Origin: JAWKTV01 sp041398905
Lineage (GTDB): Bacteria; Planctomycetota; Planctomycetia; Planctomycetales; Planctomycetaceae
DNA: 64,000 nucleotides
Assembly: GCA_041398905.1 (NCBI GenBank)
Contig: JAWKTV010000008.1
Location: forward strand, 62,001 to 126,000
Direction of reading: 5' to 3'
The notes below the pieces were generated by a model. It saw only the letters and a program-made list of their open reading frames with translations. It ran no database searches and was not told where the DNA came from. This document shows, one piece after another, positions 1-9,341 of the stretch. Position numbers and translations under genes: made by a program. Every line of letters begins with the position of its first letter. Within the stretch, counting starts at the first letter, position 1.

Positions 1-486
1 TTCGCCCGCAGCACACCGATGTTCGTCGGATTGATGTGGCGGTGGGAGGACATGGCGAATTGGTCGCCCGACAGCCGTCGCATACCCCGCGTGTACAACT
101 TCGATATGAGTCTGTGGGATCCGCAGTCGGCATCCAGAACTTTGCAGGCCCGCGACGCGATCCAGCAGAACCCGCATCGTCCCGACCTGCTATGCTCGAC
201 CGCGACTGGGAACTGGGCAATTGGTACGGACACTACATCGACTTCCACCCTGGCGCCATTCGTCTGCGACAACGATGTGCCCACCCTGATCGAACGCGTC
301 CAGCAGCCGATGATCGACTCGATTGAACGGGTTCCCCGCCGAATGGCGGAAACGTTCAAGCGGATGTACGAAGAGCAGTTGGAGCAACTGGAGGCCATGA
401 CACCCCGCCCGCCCAACTACCAGCAGCTCCGCGCGGAGCTGGAAGAGAAGATCCGGCAGTTGGAGAGATTCCTCGACACGCTGTGA
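1..486 (+). CDS. C-terminal part of an unrecognised protein, cut by the window edge
   Basis: The frame is open from the first base, so the start lies outside the window. The last 70 or so residues (from about base 270) are charged and helical, rich in Glu, Gln and Arg, and look like a coiled coil ending in LERFLDTL. Between about 180 and 260 the +3 frame gives the more protein-like text (DRDWELGNWYGHYIDF) while frame 1 there is low-complexity, so one or two indels probably lie inside. I do not recognise the family. The C-terminal reading frame is fairly secure; the first half is not. Confidence 0.4.
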   Translation, partial: FARSTPMFVGLMWRWEDMANWSPDSRRIPRVYNFDMSLWDPQSASRTLQARDAIQQNPHRPDLLCSTATGNWAIGTDTTSTSTLAPFVCDNDVPTLIERVQQPMIDSIERVPRRMAETFKRMYEEQLEQLEAMTPRPPNYQQLRAELEEKIRQLERFLDTL

Positions 487-1039
487 GGCCGCCCGCGGCG
501 GCCCAATGTCTCGTGCGCGTTTGCGAGCCGGTGGCCATCGAGTCCCCGGACCGTGGGCTGCGGCGCCGACTCCAACGTCTGTAAATGACGCATCGCTGTC
601 CGGGCACCGCTCCCCGTCCGGGTGCTGACGCACGCCGGCTCGCCGCTGCGTACGTCGAGCCGGTGGTTACGACAGATTCGAACCACGTCTCCGCGCGGAG
701 CCTCCCCGCTTCTGCCGTGCAGCGACTGCGCTGGGCTTGCTGCGCATCGGCCGATCCCCCACAGATCAGCGGGGATCGAGGAAGGGTCGCAGCGGACTTG
801 CCGGTTGTGCCGGTTGGTGAGCCACATGGGGGGGCGCGAACTCCGCTTCGTGACGGTTGCCCCGAATTCGACGCCTCAATCGGTCGTTCCGTGGGGATAC
901 GTGCGGTCAGCCTGAGTAGCCGTGTTGACTTCAACGGGATCACACCGAATTTGACCGCTGCGTCGACAGACCTAGGTTTTCTTCGCAGTCGCCGCTTCGG
1001 AATCACAGACACTCACACACGCCCCCTGTGACGACCTTC
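487..1039. other. Stretch without a recognised gene
   Basis: About 550 bases between the truncated first ORF and the DsrE-family gene. ORFs of 97 to 218 codons exist on both strands, but all are Arg/Ser/Pro-rich translations typical of off-frame GC-rich DNA and none carries a motif. No convincing tRNA or terminator was seen. It presumably holds the promoter of the following gene pair, but no clear -35/-10 stands out. Confidence 0.4.
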
Positions 1040-1621
1040 ATGTCCACGGAATCAACGATCAGTATCGATCTCGCGGCCCCGGTGCTGGCAAGCCTGCAGG
1101 ACCGCATACAGGCACTGGAGGACCGGTTGTCCCGGGCTCCCTCGGCCGATGCGCTGAACCTGTTGGTGTTCAGTGGCGAGCGCGACCGGCTGCTGGCGGC
1201 GATGGTCATGGCGACGGGTGCCGCCGCGTGTGGTCAGAAGACCTCCTTGTTCTTCACCTTCTGGGCGACGTCGGCCCTCCGCAAGGGCAACACGTCGGCG
1301 GCGGGCAAGACCCTCATCGAACGTGCGTTCGGATGGATGTTGCCATCCAGCATGAAGAAGACTCGTCTCTCCCAGATGGACTTCGGCGGGCTGGGCCGGG
1401 CGATGATGACGCGGGAGATGAAGCGCAAAAACATCGCGGACCTGGACGAGTTGTTCGCCATCGCGGCCGACCTGGGCGTGGAGATTCGCGTGTGCGACAT
1501 GTCCATGCGCCTGATGGGCATTCGCCGCGAGGAGTTGATCGACTACCCGGGCCTGGCCATGTGCGGAGTCGCGACCTTCGCGGAGTCGTGCAGCGAGGCC
1601 AACACCACTCTGTTCATCTGA
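1040..1621 (+). CDS. DsrE/DsrF/DrsH-like family protein (DsrE2 type)
   Basis: 193 residues from the ATG at 1040; a GTG at 1028 would add four residues and cannot be excluded. After a short N-terminal helix (LQDRIQALEDRLSRA) comes the family core LNLLVFSGERDRLLAAM, then GAAACGQKTSLFFTFWA, a basic middle with many Met, IRVCDMSMRLMGI, and GLAMCGVATFAESC. This layout matches the DsrE2 branch of the DsrE/TusD fold, whose members are cytoplasmic or membrane-associated proteins tied to sulfane-sulfur relay. Conserved-looking Cys residues fall in GAAACG, RVCDM and LAMCG, compatible with persulfide carrying. The next gene, a c-di-GMP enzyme, starts 41 bases downstream on the same strand, so co-transcription is likely. 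The family call is firm, the substrate unknown. Confidence 0.85.
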   Translation: MSTESTISIDLAAPVLASLQDRIQALEDRLSRAPSADALNLLVFSGERDRLLAAMVMATGAAACGQKTSLFFTFWATSALRKGNTSAAGKTLIERAFGWMLPSSMKKTRLSQMDFGGLGRAMMTREMKRKNIADLDELFAIAADLGVEIRVCDMSMRLMGIRREELIDYPGLAMCGVATFAESCSEANTTLFI

Positions 1622-1662
1622 AACTTCACAGACGCGCTACCGCATTCTCTGAGCCTGGCGTC

Positions 1663-3726
1663 ATGCCGTCCCTTCAACCGCAGCACCTGCGCAGCAACAG
1701 CGACGAGCCGACCTCGGTTCCGCCGCTGGCTGAGCGTGCGCGAACGGTCGACAGCGTCGGGTGCCCCTTCGCCACCGTGCGGCTGGCGATCGAGAATCTG
1801 CGGCAGCTCTACCAGGAATCGACCGCCGAGCAGGGGCCTTCACCCCAGCACGACGCGATTGTCGCCACATTGACGCAATTGGCGAACGCCGTCTTCGACG
1901 CGGAGGTCTCACTTCAGTCGGCGAAGCAGCGGTCGGAGAAACTGTCGACCGCGCAGGCCGAGGCAATCGTCCGATCAGCCGAGACCATCGAGGAACTCGA
2001 GCGCACCCGTGCCGACCTGCTCGAAGCGCGACGGATCGCCGAGCGACATCAGGCCGAACGTCTGCAACTGCTTGGGCGGGTCTTCGAGAACGCGCGGGAA
2101 GGCGTGGTGATTCTGGACGACGAGCTGCGAATCCAGGAGGCGAACCCGGTCTTCCAGGAAATCGCCGGCCGGGATGAAGCCGGCCTGCTGGGACGGCAAC
2201 TCAATGTCACACTGGAGTGGGCGTTCTCCGACTACGAAGCGATCGCGCGGTCAGTGCGAGACGGCCATGCCTGGAGTGGACGGGTCGTCGTCGCTCGTGG
2301 CGACAAGGACGAGCGTTCCTACCTTGTCTCTTTCAGCCCCGTCCACACCGAGACCGACTCGCGCAACGTAATCGTCATGTTCTCCGACGTGACCGACATC
2401 GATCAGACCCAGCGCCGCCTCAAGCGCCAGGCGCTGCACGATCAACTGACGGGGCTGCCGAATCGCCGCTTCTTCCGCGAGCGCATTCAGTCGTTGATCG
2501 ACGAAAGCGCGAGAAATCGCTCGACTTTCGCTGTCTGCTTCATCGATCTGGATGACTTCAAGAACGTGAACGACACGCTGGGACACCTGGCGGGTGACGA
2601 GTTGCTGATGGAGGTCGCGCGGCGGATTCAATTGGAGGCTGGCGACGAGTCTTTCGCCGCGCGATTCGGCGGCGACGAGTTCGCGCTACTGATCCCGAAT
2701 ACGAATCTCGATTTCCGCAAAACGGCAATCATCACCGACTGCGTGCTGAAGTCGCTGCGCGAGCCGATCCTGGTCGCGGACACCGTCACCCGAATTGGAG
2801 CGAGCATCGGCGTCACCGAGTACCCGACGCATTCATCCGACCTCGATGAGCTGATGCAGAACGCCGATGTCGCGATGTACGCGGCCAAACAGGCGGGACG
2901 AAATCAGATCCGGGTCTTCGAGAGCGAGATGCGGCGGAAGGTTGAGCACCGTCACCGGATTCGCACCGAGCTGCATCGAGCGTTGCACGGGAACGAGATC
3001 TCGGTCCTTTATCAGCCGCAGATTGACCTCAAGACTGGTGAACTCGTGAACTGCGAGGCCCTGGCAAGGTGGCGCACGCCGGACGGACGGAACATCTCTC
3101 CCGGCGAGTTCGTGCCAGTCGCCGAGAAGTCGGGGCTGATCTGCTCGCTCGGGGAACTGGTGCTGACGACCGTCTGCGCCCAGTTGGTCGACTGGGAATC
3201 GAGTGGACTGCGCCCGCCCCGGACGTCCGTCAACGTCTCCCCCAAACAACTGCACTCCCGCCGCTACGCGAATCGCGTCGCCTCACTCATTGAGTCAACC
3301 GGTGCCTCGCCCGAATGGATCGTGCTGGAGATCACCGAGAACGCGGTGATGGAGGACGTGGAATCAGCGATGCTTGTGATGCGCGAACTGAACGAAATGG
3401 GCATTCAACTCGCGCTGGATGACTTCGGCACGGGTCACTCATCATTGAGTTACCTCAAGCTCTTCGACATCCACACACTGAAGATCGATCGTTCGTTCGT
3501 GATGGACTTGCCGGTCGACGAACGGGCGAAAACGATCGTCGAATCGATCATTCACCTCGGTCAGGGTCGCAAGCTGAAAGTCGTCGCCGAAGGAATCGAA
3601 ACCCGCGAGCAGTACGAGATGCTCGCCCAGATGGGCTGCGACTACGGCCAGGGATTCTGCATTGCCCATCCGCTGCGGGCCGTGGAGTTCGAGGCCTGGA
3701 GTACGCCCGCGCCATGCTTCCGGTAA
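1663..3726 (+). CDS. PAS-GGDEF-EAL cyclic-di-GMP turnover protein
   Basis: 687 residues from the ATG at 1663; the frame is open far upstream, but that part is the shadow of the DsrE gene. The first ~130 residues end in a long coiled coil, followed by a PAS domain (~136-250), a diguanylate cyclase domain (~255-425, intact GGDEF at 336-340) and a phosphodiesterase domain (~432-680, EAL at 465-467, DDFGTG at 586-591). The Asn of SVNVSPKQL, the Glu of EITENAV, the Lys of KIDRSF and the Glu of AEGIET are also present, so both domains look catalytically competent. I see no RxxD inhibitory site at the usual distance before GGDEF. No transmembrane segment is visible, so a cytoplasmic sensor is likely. 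It is probably co-transcribed with the DsrE-family gene. Confidence 0.92.
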   Translation: MPSLQPQHLRSNSDEPTSVPPLAERARTVDSVGCPFATVRLAIENLRQLYQESTAEQGPSPQHDAIVATLTQLANAVFDAEVSLQSAKQRSEKLSTAQAEAIVRSAETIEELERTRADLLEARRIAERHQAERLQLLGRVFENAREGVVILDDELRIQEANPVFQEIAGRDEAGLLGRQLNVTLEWAFSDYEAIARSVRDGHAWSGRVVVARGDKDERSYLVSFSPVHTETDSRNVIVMFSDVTDIDQTQRRLKRQALHDQLTGLPNRRFFRERIQSLIDESARNRSTFAVCFIDLDDFKNVNDTLGHLAGDELLMEVARRIQLEAGDESFAARFGGDEFALLIPNTNLDFRKTAIITDCVLKSLREPILVADTVTRIGASIGVTEYPTHSSDLDELMQNADVAMYAAKQAGRNQIRVFESEMRRKVEHRHRIRTELHRALHGNEISVLYQPQIDLKTGELVNCEALARWRTPDGRNISPGEFVPVAEKSGLICSLGELVLTTVCAQLVDWESSGLRPPRTSVNVSPKQLHSRRYANRVASLIESTGASPEWIVLEITENAVMEDVESAMLVMRELNEMGIQLALDDFGTGHSSLSYLKLFDIHTLKIDRSFVMDLPVDERAKTIVESIIHLGQGRKLKVVAEGIETREQYEMLAQMGCDYGQGFCIAHPLRAVEFEAWSTPAPCFR

Positions 3727-3748
3727 CGCCTGACCCCCGCTGCCTGTT

Positions 3749-3772
3749 GAAAGTCTCGTAGTAGAGACTTTC
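3749..3772 (+). terminator. Hairpin downstream of the GGDEF-EAL gene
   Basis: A perfect 9-bp inverted repeat (GAAAGTCTC / GAGACTTTC) with a 6-base loop lies 22 bases after the stop codon. No U-tract follows, so it is a hairpin in the right place rather than a textbook intrinsic terminator. Confidence 0.4.
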
Positions 3773-4121
3773 CGTCCGTGACAGGGGCTCGAAGCGCCGC
3801 GATTCCCCGTGACGAATCCTGGTCGAAATGCCTGAGACACGTCCTTCTGCGGGCGGCTGAGACGCCAATCGGATCACGATCCGAAGCCGTGTCTCCCGAA
3901 ACACCCGCTTGCACGGTCCACCGCGACCAGCATGCTCGCTGCCCAAACGCCGACCACACTCGCGTGCTCAGCGGCAATCCGGCTCTCTCACAGGTGGCCA
4001 TCGTGGTCAGGCGGGCCGAATCGCCGCGCGAAAACGGCGATCGCTCCGATCCGTGTCGGCCGTCATGACCCGCACCCGCAGATTCTCAAGCTGCACACTT
4101 GACAAATCCGCAAATGCACTA

Positions 4122-4149
4122 TTGACGGCAATTCTCGCCGGTATAGGAT
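4122..4149 (+). promoter_or_regulatory. Probable sigma-70-type promoter of csrA
   Basis: TTGACG at 4122-4127 and TAGGAT at 4144-4149 are separated by 16 bases, about 70 bases before the csrA start. A second TTGACA (4099-4104) lies upstream without a matching -10. The rest of the 3727-4221 stretch shows no gene. Confidence 0.5.
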
Positions 4150-4221
4150 GAATTTGTCGGGGAACGCGTGGAGCGTGACTCGGTCGCTAGACAGCCCCCC
4201 CGGGGGCACGGAGTTGTCGCC

Positions 4222-4455
4222 ATGCTTGTTCTCTCCCGAAAACGCAACGAGAGCATCGTTATCGACGATAATATCGTCCTGACGGTGGTCGATATCCGTG
4301 GCGACAAAGTCCGACTCGGAATCGAAGCGCCGCGGCATGTGCCGATCCATCGCAGCGAAATCTTCGAAGCGCTCCGCAAGTTGCAGGAGGAGCCAGAAGT
4401 TGCTCAGACCCCTCCCACCAGCGAATGCGACCCCGCCTCAGTAGAGCGGTCGTGA
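4222..4455 (+). CDS. csrA: Carbon storage regulator CsrA
   Basis: 77 residues starting at MLVLSRKRNESI, the universal N-terminus of the family; the frame is open 54 bases upstream, but no homologue starts there. The core DDNIVLTVVDI, GDKVRLGIEAP and VPIHRSEIF matches the beta-strands and RNA-binding edge, including the Arg of LGIEAPRHV. The tail after residue ~60 is a short acidic, Pro/Thr-rich extension. CsrA dimers bind GGA motifs in mRNA leaders to control translation of carbon, motility and biofilm genes. There is no flagellar neighbour or fliW here. The c-di-GMP enzyme just upstream is a functional relative only by inference, since its own hairpin separates the two. Confidence 0.95.
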   Translation: MLVLSRKRNESIVIDDNIVLTVVDIRGDKVRLGIEAPRHVPIHRSEIFEALRKLQEEPEVAQTPPTSECDPASVERS

Positions 4456-4741
4456 GCGGCCGGATGCCTCGCGGGTAGACCGCTCGGTTGGAGTCATGGC
4501 CGGTACGCGGGCCGCAAAGGTTCCGTTATTGAGCGGCAGCCAGAGAGGACTGCGATACAAGCGTCCTCATTCCCGAAAGGTGTCGTACGCGCACCAATCG
4601 TAGTGCCTGCAGATTGCCGGCCGCCTCAAAATCTCAAACTCGCTCAATCGGCCTGCGGTTCCTTCCACTGGCGGCCGATACACAAGCCTGACGGGTTGAC
4701 AACGGGCGGATGCCCGATAACCTGTTGCACGAACCGGCCAC

Positions 4742-4816
4742 GGCCCCATCGTCTAGCCTGGTCCAGGACATTGGATTTTCAGTCCAAGAACAGGGGTTCA
4801 AATCCCCTTGGGGTCA
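4742..4816 (+). tRNA. tRNA-Glu (anticodon TTC)
   Basis: Full cloverleaf: acceptor GGCCCCA pairs with TGGGGTC (one G-U), the anticodon stem TTGGA/TCCAA encloses the loop TTTTCAG with anticodon TTC, and the T-arm is AGGGG-TTCAAAT-CCCCT. The discriminator is A and the CCA tail is not encoded. A strong terminator follows 38 bases later, so the gene is probably transcribed alone. Confidence 0.96.
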
Positions 4817-4853
4817 CTGGTGACGCTGCTTGAAGCGTCCCCTCGACTGCGAA

Positions 4854-4889
4854 GCCCGATCCGCCTCAACCGGCGGATCGGGCTTTTTT
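4854..4889 (+). terminator. Rho-independent terminator after tRNA-Glu
   Basis: A 12-bp GC-rich inverted repeat (GCCCGATCCGCC / GGCGGATCGGGC) with a 6-base loop is followed directly by six T. It fits termination of the tRNA-Glu transcript. Confidence 0.88.
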
Positions 4890-5071
4890 CGTGCAACTGA
4901 ACTCCGGATGCGGCGTCATTCGAGCATTCCTTCGCGCGGAACCTTCGACGCCGCTCAAGCTGGGTCAGTGAGCCGACCCGGTCACATCCGATTCGGTCGA
5001 TGGGCCGGTCCGGCCAAGCAGCCTGCCAAACACACTTTTGCGAAGCCTGCCGAGCGCCCTGCCCTTGCTCT

Positions 5072-6595
5072 TCAAAGTCGCCCCTGCATTACGCCGCAAT
5101 GCACCAGCGTTGGCACCGGACCTTCAACCTCGAACCCGGCCGACGCCAGCCAGCTTCGGTACTCACCCACGCTGTAGGCCCGGCCTTCCGTCAGAGTAAA
5201 CAGAGCCGCCGAGTACAGTGCGATCGCCAGCGGGCCGTCGTGCGTGTCGTTCAAGAAGACATCGTGAATCAGCACGCGACCAGCGGGCGTGAGCGCGCTG
5301 CGGCTCTTGGCAAGCAGTTCCTGGCAGGTTGGCACGTCCCAGTCATGCAGCACGTTGCTCAGTAGTACTGCGTCGGCTTGCGGCCAGGGAGCACTGAACA
5401 TGTCCGCGGCCAGCAACTCCAGCCGATCCCCCACGCCGTAGCGATCCGCGAACTCCGCAGCGACCTTCAGCACCTCGGGACGATCGAGCACGATCGCCTT
5501 GAGACGGGGATATCGTTCGAGCATCGCAATGGAGTAAATCCCCGTACCGCCAGCCACGTCGAGGATTGTGTTGACTTCCGAGAGATCGACCGCCCGGGCG
5601 AGATGCGGCGCGACGTTTTTCGCTCGACCGGCGAGCGCCATTGTGAAGTGCCGAGCGAGTTCCGACTGCTCCATCGCCGAAGCCACACCGGCCCGATAGA
5701 TGAATGCCGTCCCTCCCCCGCTCGATGCCGGGCGGTTCGTTCGCAACCGCTCCACCATCTCCAGGACGCCCGGCGCGGCGGCGGCCAGGCCGATATAGTC
5801 GCCCACATCCAGCGGGCCGCCGGGCGAAAGATGCTCTTCCGCAAGTGCCGTCAGTCGCAGCCTGCCAGCGTCGTCGAGAGTCAACAGTCCCATCGCCCGC
5901 ATTGCGGTCGTCAACACGGCGAGCGGCCGGGACTGCAAGCCCAGGCAAGCCCCCAGATCCTGAAAGTCGAGCGGACGCTCGGACAGCACACCAAACAAAT
6001 TGAAGTGTGCGACCGCCGCCGTGAGCAGTTCCGTTCCGTAGCTTCCGCGAAACAGTTCAAACAACGGCGTGGGGTCCGTCACGGGACGCGGCACCAGGGT
6101 GCCGCTGGCCGAGTCGATCGAAGCCTCCACCAACCGCAGCCACTCGGCACGGGGAGCTGTGATGACGGGCGCATCATCACGACGGTCGAAGTCACTCACC
6201 TGCTGCGCGGCGGCCGAGATCCTGCTGGGCAGGAACTTCCAGCCCTCCAGTTCGGACCAGCCCACGTCGAACGTGATCGCATCGCCGTTCGCCCGCCCCC
6301 GTAGCCAGCCCGTCGATTCATCATCGAAATCGAACGGCAGAAAGAAGGTCTTTCCGACCTCCGCCACGGCGATTGCGTCGCGCCACTGTTCGAGCAGCCG
6401 CGTCAGTGACACCCGCGCGTCCGCTCCATCGGGATCAACCTTCGACTTCCCCGCTTTCGGGTCGAGCTGCAGGTAGTAAGTCGAGCCGCGATGAATCCAG
6501 TCGCCGAGTCGGAGTTCAAGTTTCTCTCGTCCCGCCTCCATCGCGACGAGCCGCAGGCTGACGAACGGCGGACTGACATCATGCTGTGGGATCAT
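5072..6595 (-). CDS. SAM-dependent O-methyltransferase (Methyltransf_2 type) with an extra N-terminal region
   Basis: 507 residues, against roughly 340-370 for the family. Residues ~170-260 form the winged-helix dimerisation region (PLFELFRGSYGTELL, LDFQDLGACLGL). The SAM-binding glycine motif ILDVAGGTGIYSIAML lies near 345, LLSNVLHDWDVPTC near 410 supplies the family His-Asp pair, and GRVLIHDVFLND follows. The family methylates small-molecule hydroxyls such as phenols, quinones or polyketides; the acceptor here is unknown. The first ~150 residues are beta-rich and acidic (LELRLGDWIHRG, TFFLPFDFDDESTGWL) and match no part of the family that I know. It is convergent with tRNA-Glu and lies downstream of fabD on the same strand. 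Confidence 0.82.
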   Translation of the reverse strand: MIPQHDVSPPFVSLRLVAMEAGREKLELRLGDWIHRGSTYYLQLDPKAGKSKVDPDGADARVSLTRLLEQWRDAIAVAEVGKTFFLPFDFDDESTGWLRGRANGDAITFDVGWSELEGWKFLPSRISAAAQQVSDFDRRDDAPVITAPRAEWLRLVEASIDSASGTLVPRPVTDPTPLFELFRGSYGTELLTAAVAHFNLFGVLSERPLDFQDLGACLGLQSRPLAVLTTAMRAMGLLTLDDAGRLRLTALAEEHLSPGGPLDVGDYIGLAAAAPGVLEMVERLRTNRPASSGGGTAFIYRAGVASAMEQSELARHFTMALAGRAKNVAPHLARAVDLSEVNTILDVAGGTGIYSIAMLERYPRLKAIVLDRPEVLKVAAEFADRYGVGDRLELLAADMFSAPWPQADAVLLSNVLHDWDVPTCQELLAKSRSALTPAGRVLIHDVFLNDTHDGPLAIALYSAALFTLTEGRAYSVGEYRSWLASAGFEVEGPVPTLVHCGVMQGRL

Positions 6596-6692
6596 GGCGA
6601 TGCTCGACGGTCAGCGATACGTGATGTTTCCCCCAAGGCGGGCATCCACGACCGGCATCGCTGCCGCCAGCCGCGATGCCAGCCGCAGTGGC

Positions 6693-7610
6693 CTACACTG
6701 GTGACGAATCGTTGATGACCGTCATCGGGGCCTTGCGGTGGATCCGCTTCATCAGTCCCGTCAGCACCTTGCCGGGGCCCACTTCGTAGAACGATTCGAT
6801 GCCCTGATCGAGCATGTACCGCATCGAGTCCTCCCACCGCACCGGGCTGAGCACCTGCTGCACGAGCAGGCCACGAATCTCTTCGGGGTCAGAGTGCGGC
6901 CGGGCGTCGACGTTCGAGACGACCGGGATTCTCGGCGGCTGAATCGCCACGCCTTCAAGCGCTTTCGCCAGCCGCTCGTCGGCCGGCTTCATGATCGATG
7001 TGTGGAATGCTCCGGCGACGGCGAGCGGAATCGGCCGGCCACCCTTCGCTTCGGTCAGTTCAACCGCTTTCTCGCATGCGGCCGTCACGCCGGAAAGCAC
7101 CGTATTGCCCGGACACAGGTAGTTCGCCAGCTCGATGATCCCCACGCTGCTGGCTTCGTCGCGGATCGCCCGGACCTGTTCGACATCCAGCAGCAGTACG
7201 CTGACCATGCCCGACGAAGTGGCATCGGCGGCGTCCTGCATCGCCTGCCCCCGCTGCTGCACCACCCGCAGACCGTCTTCAAAACTCAGCGCCCCGGCGA
7301 ACACCAGCGCGGTGTACTCGCCGAGACTCAGGCCGGCCGCCATCTCGATCTGCGGCAACACCTCCGGGTGCTCCGCCTTCAGCATCTCCAGCGCGGCCAG
7401 GCTGGCGACGAAGATCGCCGGCTGACTGACGTTCGTCGCGTCGAGTTCGCTCGCCGGCCCCTCCGCGCAGAGTTCGGCCAGGTCGTACCCCAGACTCTCA
7501 CGAGCCTGATCGAACAGCCTTGCGGCCGCCGGGTACTTCGCCCGCAACTGCTTGCCCATCCCCACGTGCTGCGCCCCTTGTCCGGGGAACAGGATTCCTG
7601 TCCGACTCAT
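6693..7610 (-). CDS. fabD: Malonyl-CoA:ACP transacylase
   Basis: 305 residues from the ATG at 7610, chosen because AAGGAG sits just before it; a 46-codon upstream extension is low-complexity. The enzyme moves malonyl from CoA to acyl carrier protein at the start of fatty acid synthesis. FPGQGAQ, the nucleophile elbow GLSLGEY (Ser near 93), the catalytic His in AGAFHTSIM and the C-terminal EVGPGKVLTGL are all present, so it looks active. It is not next to other fab genes here; the methyltransferase follows on the same strand after 97 bases. Confidence 0.94.
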   Translation of the reverse strand: MSRTGILFPGQGAQHVGMGKQLRAKYPAAARLFDQARESLGYDLAELCAEGPASELDATNVSQPAIFVASLAALEMLKAEHPEVLPQIEMAAGLSLGEYTALVFAGALSFEDGLRVVQQRGQAMQDAADATSSGMVSVLLLDVEQVRAIRDEASSVGIIELANYLCPGNTVLSGVTAACEKAVELTEAKGGRPIPLAVAGAFHTSIMKPADERLAKALEGVAIQPPRIPVVSNVDARPHSDPEEIRGLLVQQVLSPVRWEDSMRYMLDQGIESFYEVGPGKVLTGLMKRIHRKAPMTVINDSSPV

Positions 7611-7814
7611 CGTCTCTTCTCCTTCGAGCTGATGCGGCGACTCGCCGCTGCAAACTGGTCGCGGAAGCTGGCCGCTTCCGCCCGTTGATTCACCATGCAC
7701 ACCCGCCATCCCCTGCGGAAATGGTGGACGATTGATTGGTCTTGTCATTCTCCCCTTGCATCCGTCGCAGCGACCCTCCGGACCATTCCGGTTGTGGGAC
7801 CACGACGATGCTCT

Positions 7815-9341
7815 CTATTCAGGCAGTCCCTGATCCAGCGTTTCCGGCAGGAATGGCAGCACCACCAGCCCCAGCAGGAAGACGACGCACATCGTGACGC
7901 CCGCGTACCGCAACGGCTCCGGGGTGTCTTTGAAGAACATCTCGAGCTGCGCCTTGATAATCGGCCCCAGCGCCGCCACGAACCGGCCGACGTTGTAGCA
8001 GAAGCTCGTTCCCGTCGAACGCAGGTGCGTTGGGAACAGCTCTGGGAAGTAGATCGCGTAACCCGCGAAGAGAGACAACTGACAGAACCCCATCAACGGC
8101 ACCATCACCCAGATCTGCCACATGTCCTGCAGGAACCAGAAGACCGACGCCGTGGTAACGAACGCGGCGAGGAATGCCATCGCGAACGTCGGCTTGCGAC
8201 CAATTCGCTGCGCCAGGGCGCCAAAGCCGAACATCCCAAAGAACGCCCCGATGTTGATCGCGATCGACGCGAAGCTCGCCCACTTCTTGAGTTGCCCCTT
8301 GATCTTGCCGTCGAGCTCCGTCTGCACCCCCTGCGCCTCCGTCGACAGCGATGTCGCCGTGCCGTCGACCAGGCTCAGCAGCTCTTTCACGCTCGCGGCT
8401 CGCACGGCATCACCGGCGGTGGTGGCGGCCGCGAGTTCCGCCTGATAGACCTCCACGCTGACCGGCTTCCGCTGCACGAACTGAATCAGGTCCATCGTAA
8501 AGAACCCGACCGACCACAGTCCGATGATGCCCGAGCATCCCAGCGCAAGCCCCAACAGCGCGTGCTTGCGCAATTTCGGATCACGGAACAGTTCCCGGTA
8601 CGAACCGAGCCGCTTCTCAACAGCGTCGTCGTGTCTGGCTTGTTGCCACTTCTCCGGTTCTTTCAACTTCCAGCGAACCACGAGCGCGAGCAGCGCGGGA
8701 ACCGCGCCAATCATGAACATAATCCGCCACGGGCTGTAGGGCAGGCCCGTCTCTTCAGCGATCCCCAGCCCATAATTGATGAACGCGGCGCTCAGATTGC
8801 CGAAGGCTGACAGCGCCTGCAGCATCGCCAGCGCGTAGGATCGTGACCGGTTGGTGGGCATGACTTCCGCGACCAGCGCGACCCCGACCGCGAACTCGCC
8901 ACCGACACCCAGACCGGTCAGCAAGCGGTAGATCGCGAAGTCGATCGGTGACTGCGAGAGCGCGCTCAACCCGGTGAATGCCGAGTACAACAGGATCGTG
9001 ATCATCATCGTCTTCGCTCGGCCGATGCGGTCGCCGAGGATGCCGAAGATCAGTCCCCCGGTCGCCCAGCCCGCGATGAAGATCGATGTGGCGTAGTCTC
9101 CCCACGCCCGCCGGGCCTGCTCGACCGCCTCCGTGACCACGCCCCCCTCCGCCGGAATCAGTTCGTTCATCGCCGGTGCCCGCGCGAGAATGAACAGTTG
9201 CTGATCCAGGCAGTCGAACAGCCACCCCAGGGCCGCCACCAGCAGAACGAACCAGTGATAGCGAGTCAGCGAGGCGTACCACGGCTTGCTGAGGTCGTCC
9301 GGTTGTCCAGAATCCGATGCGAGGTGCGGTAACTCCGCCAT
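7815..9341 (-). CDS. MFS transporter (metabolite:H+ symporter type)
   Basis: 508 residues with 12 predicted transmembrane segments. The first loop motif GDRIGRAKTMM (D-x-x-G-R) and its second-half counterpart LAQRIGRKPTF mark the major facilitator superfamily. The sequence GLGVGGEFAVGVALVAE resembles sugar and aromatic-acid porters. An insert of about 60 residues between the halves (SVEVYQAELAAATTAGD... to GQLKKW) looks helical and probably lies outside the membrane. The stop comes 203 bases after the fabD start on the same strand. Substrate not predictable. Confidence 0.88.
   Translation of the reverse strand: MAELPHLASDSGQPDDLSKPWYASLTRYHWFVLLVAALGWLFDCLDQQLFILARAPAMNELIPAEGGVVTEAVEQARRAWGDYATSIFIAGWATGGLIFGILGDRIGRAKTMMITILLYSAFTGLSALSQSPIDFAIYRLLTGLGVGGEFAVGVALVAEVMPTNRSRSYALAMLQALSAFGNLSAAFINYGLGIAEETGLPYSPWRIMFMIGAVPALLALVVRWKLKEPEKWQQARHDDAVEKRLGSYRELFRDPKLRKHALLGLALGCSGIIGLWSVGFFTMDLIQFVQRKPVSVEVYQAELAAATTAGDAVRAASVKELLSLVDGTATSLSTEAQGVQTELDGKIKGQLKKWASFASIAINIGAFFGMFGFGALAQRIGRKPTFAMAFLAAFVTTASVFWFLQDMWQIWVMVPLMGFCQLSLFAGYAIYFPELFPTHLRSTGTSFCYNVGRFVAALGPIIKAQLEMFFKDTPEPLRYAGVTMCVVFLLGLVVLPFLPETLDQGLPE

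Noticed and set aside
1228..1662. N-terminal 145 codons of the long ORF leading into the GGDEF-EAL gene
   Set aside because: They overlap the DsrE-family gene in another frame, are Gly/Arg/Pro-rich, and a natural ATG follows at 1663.
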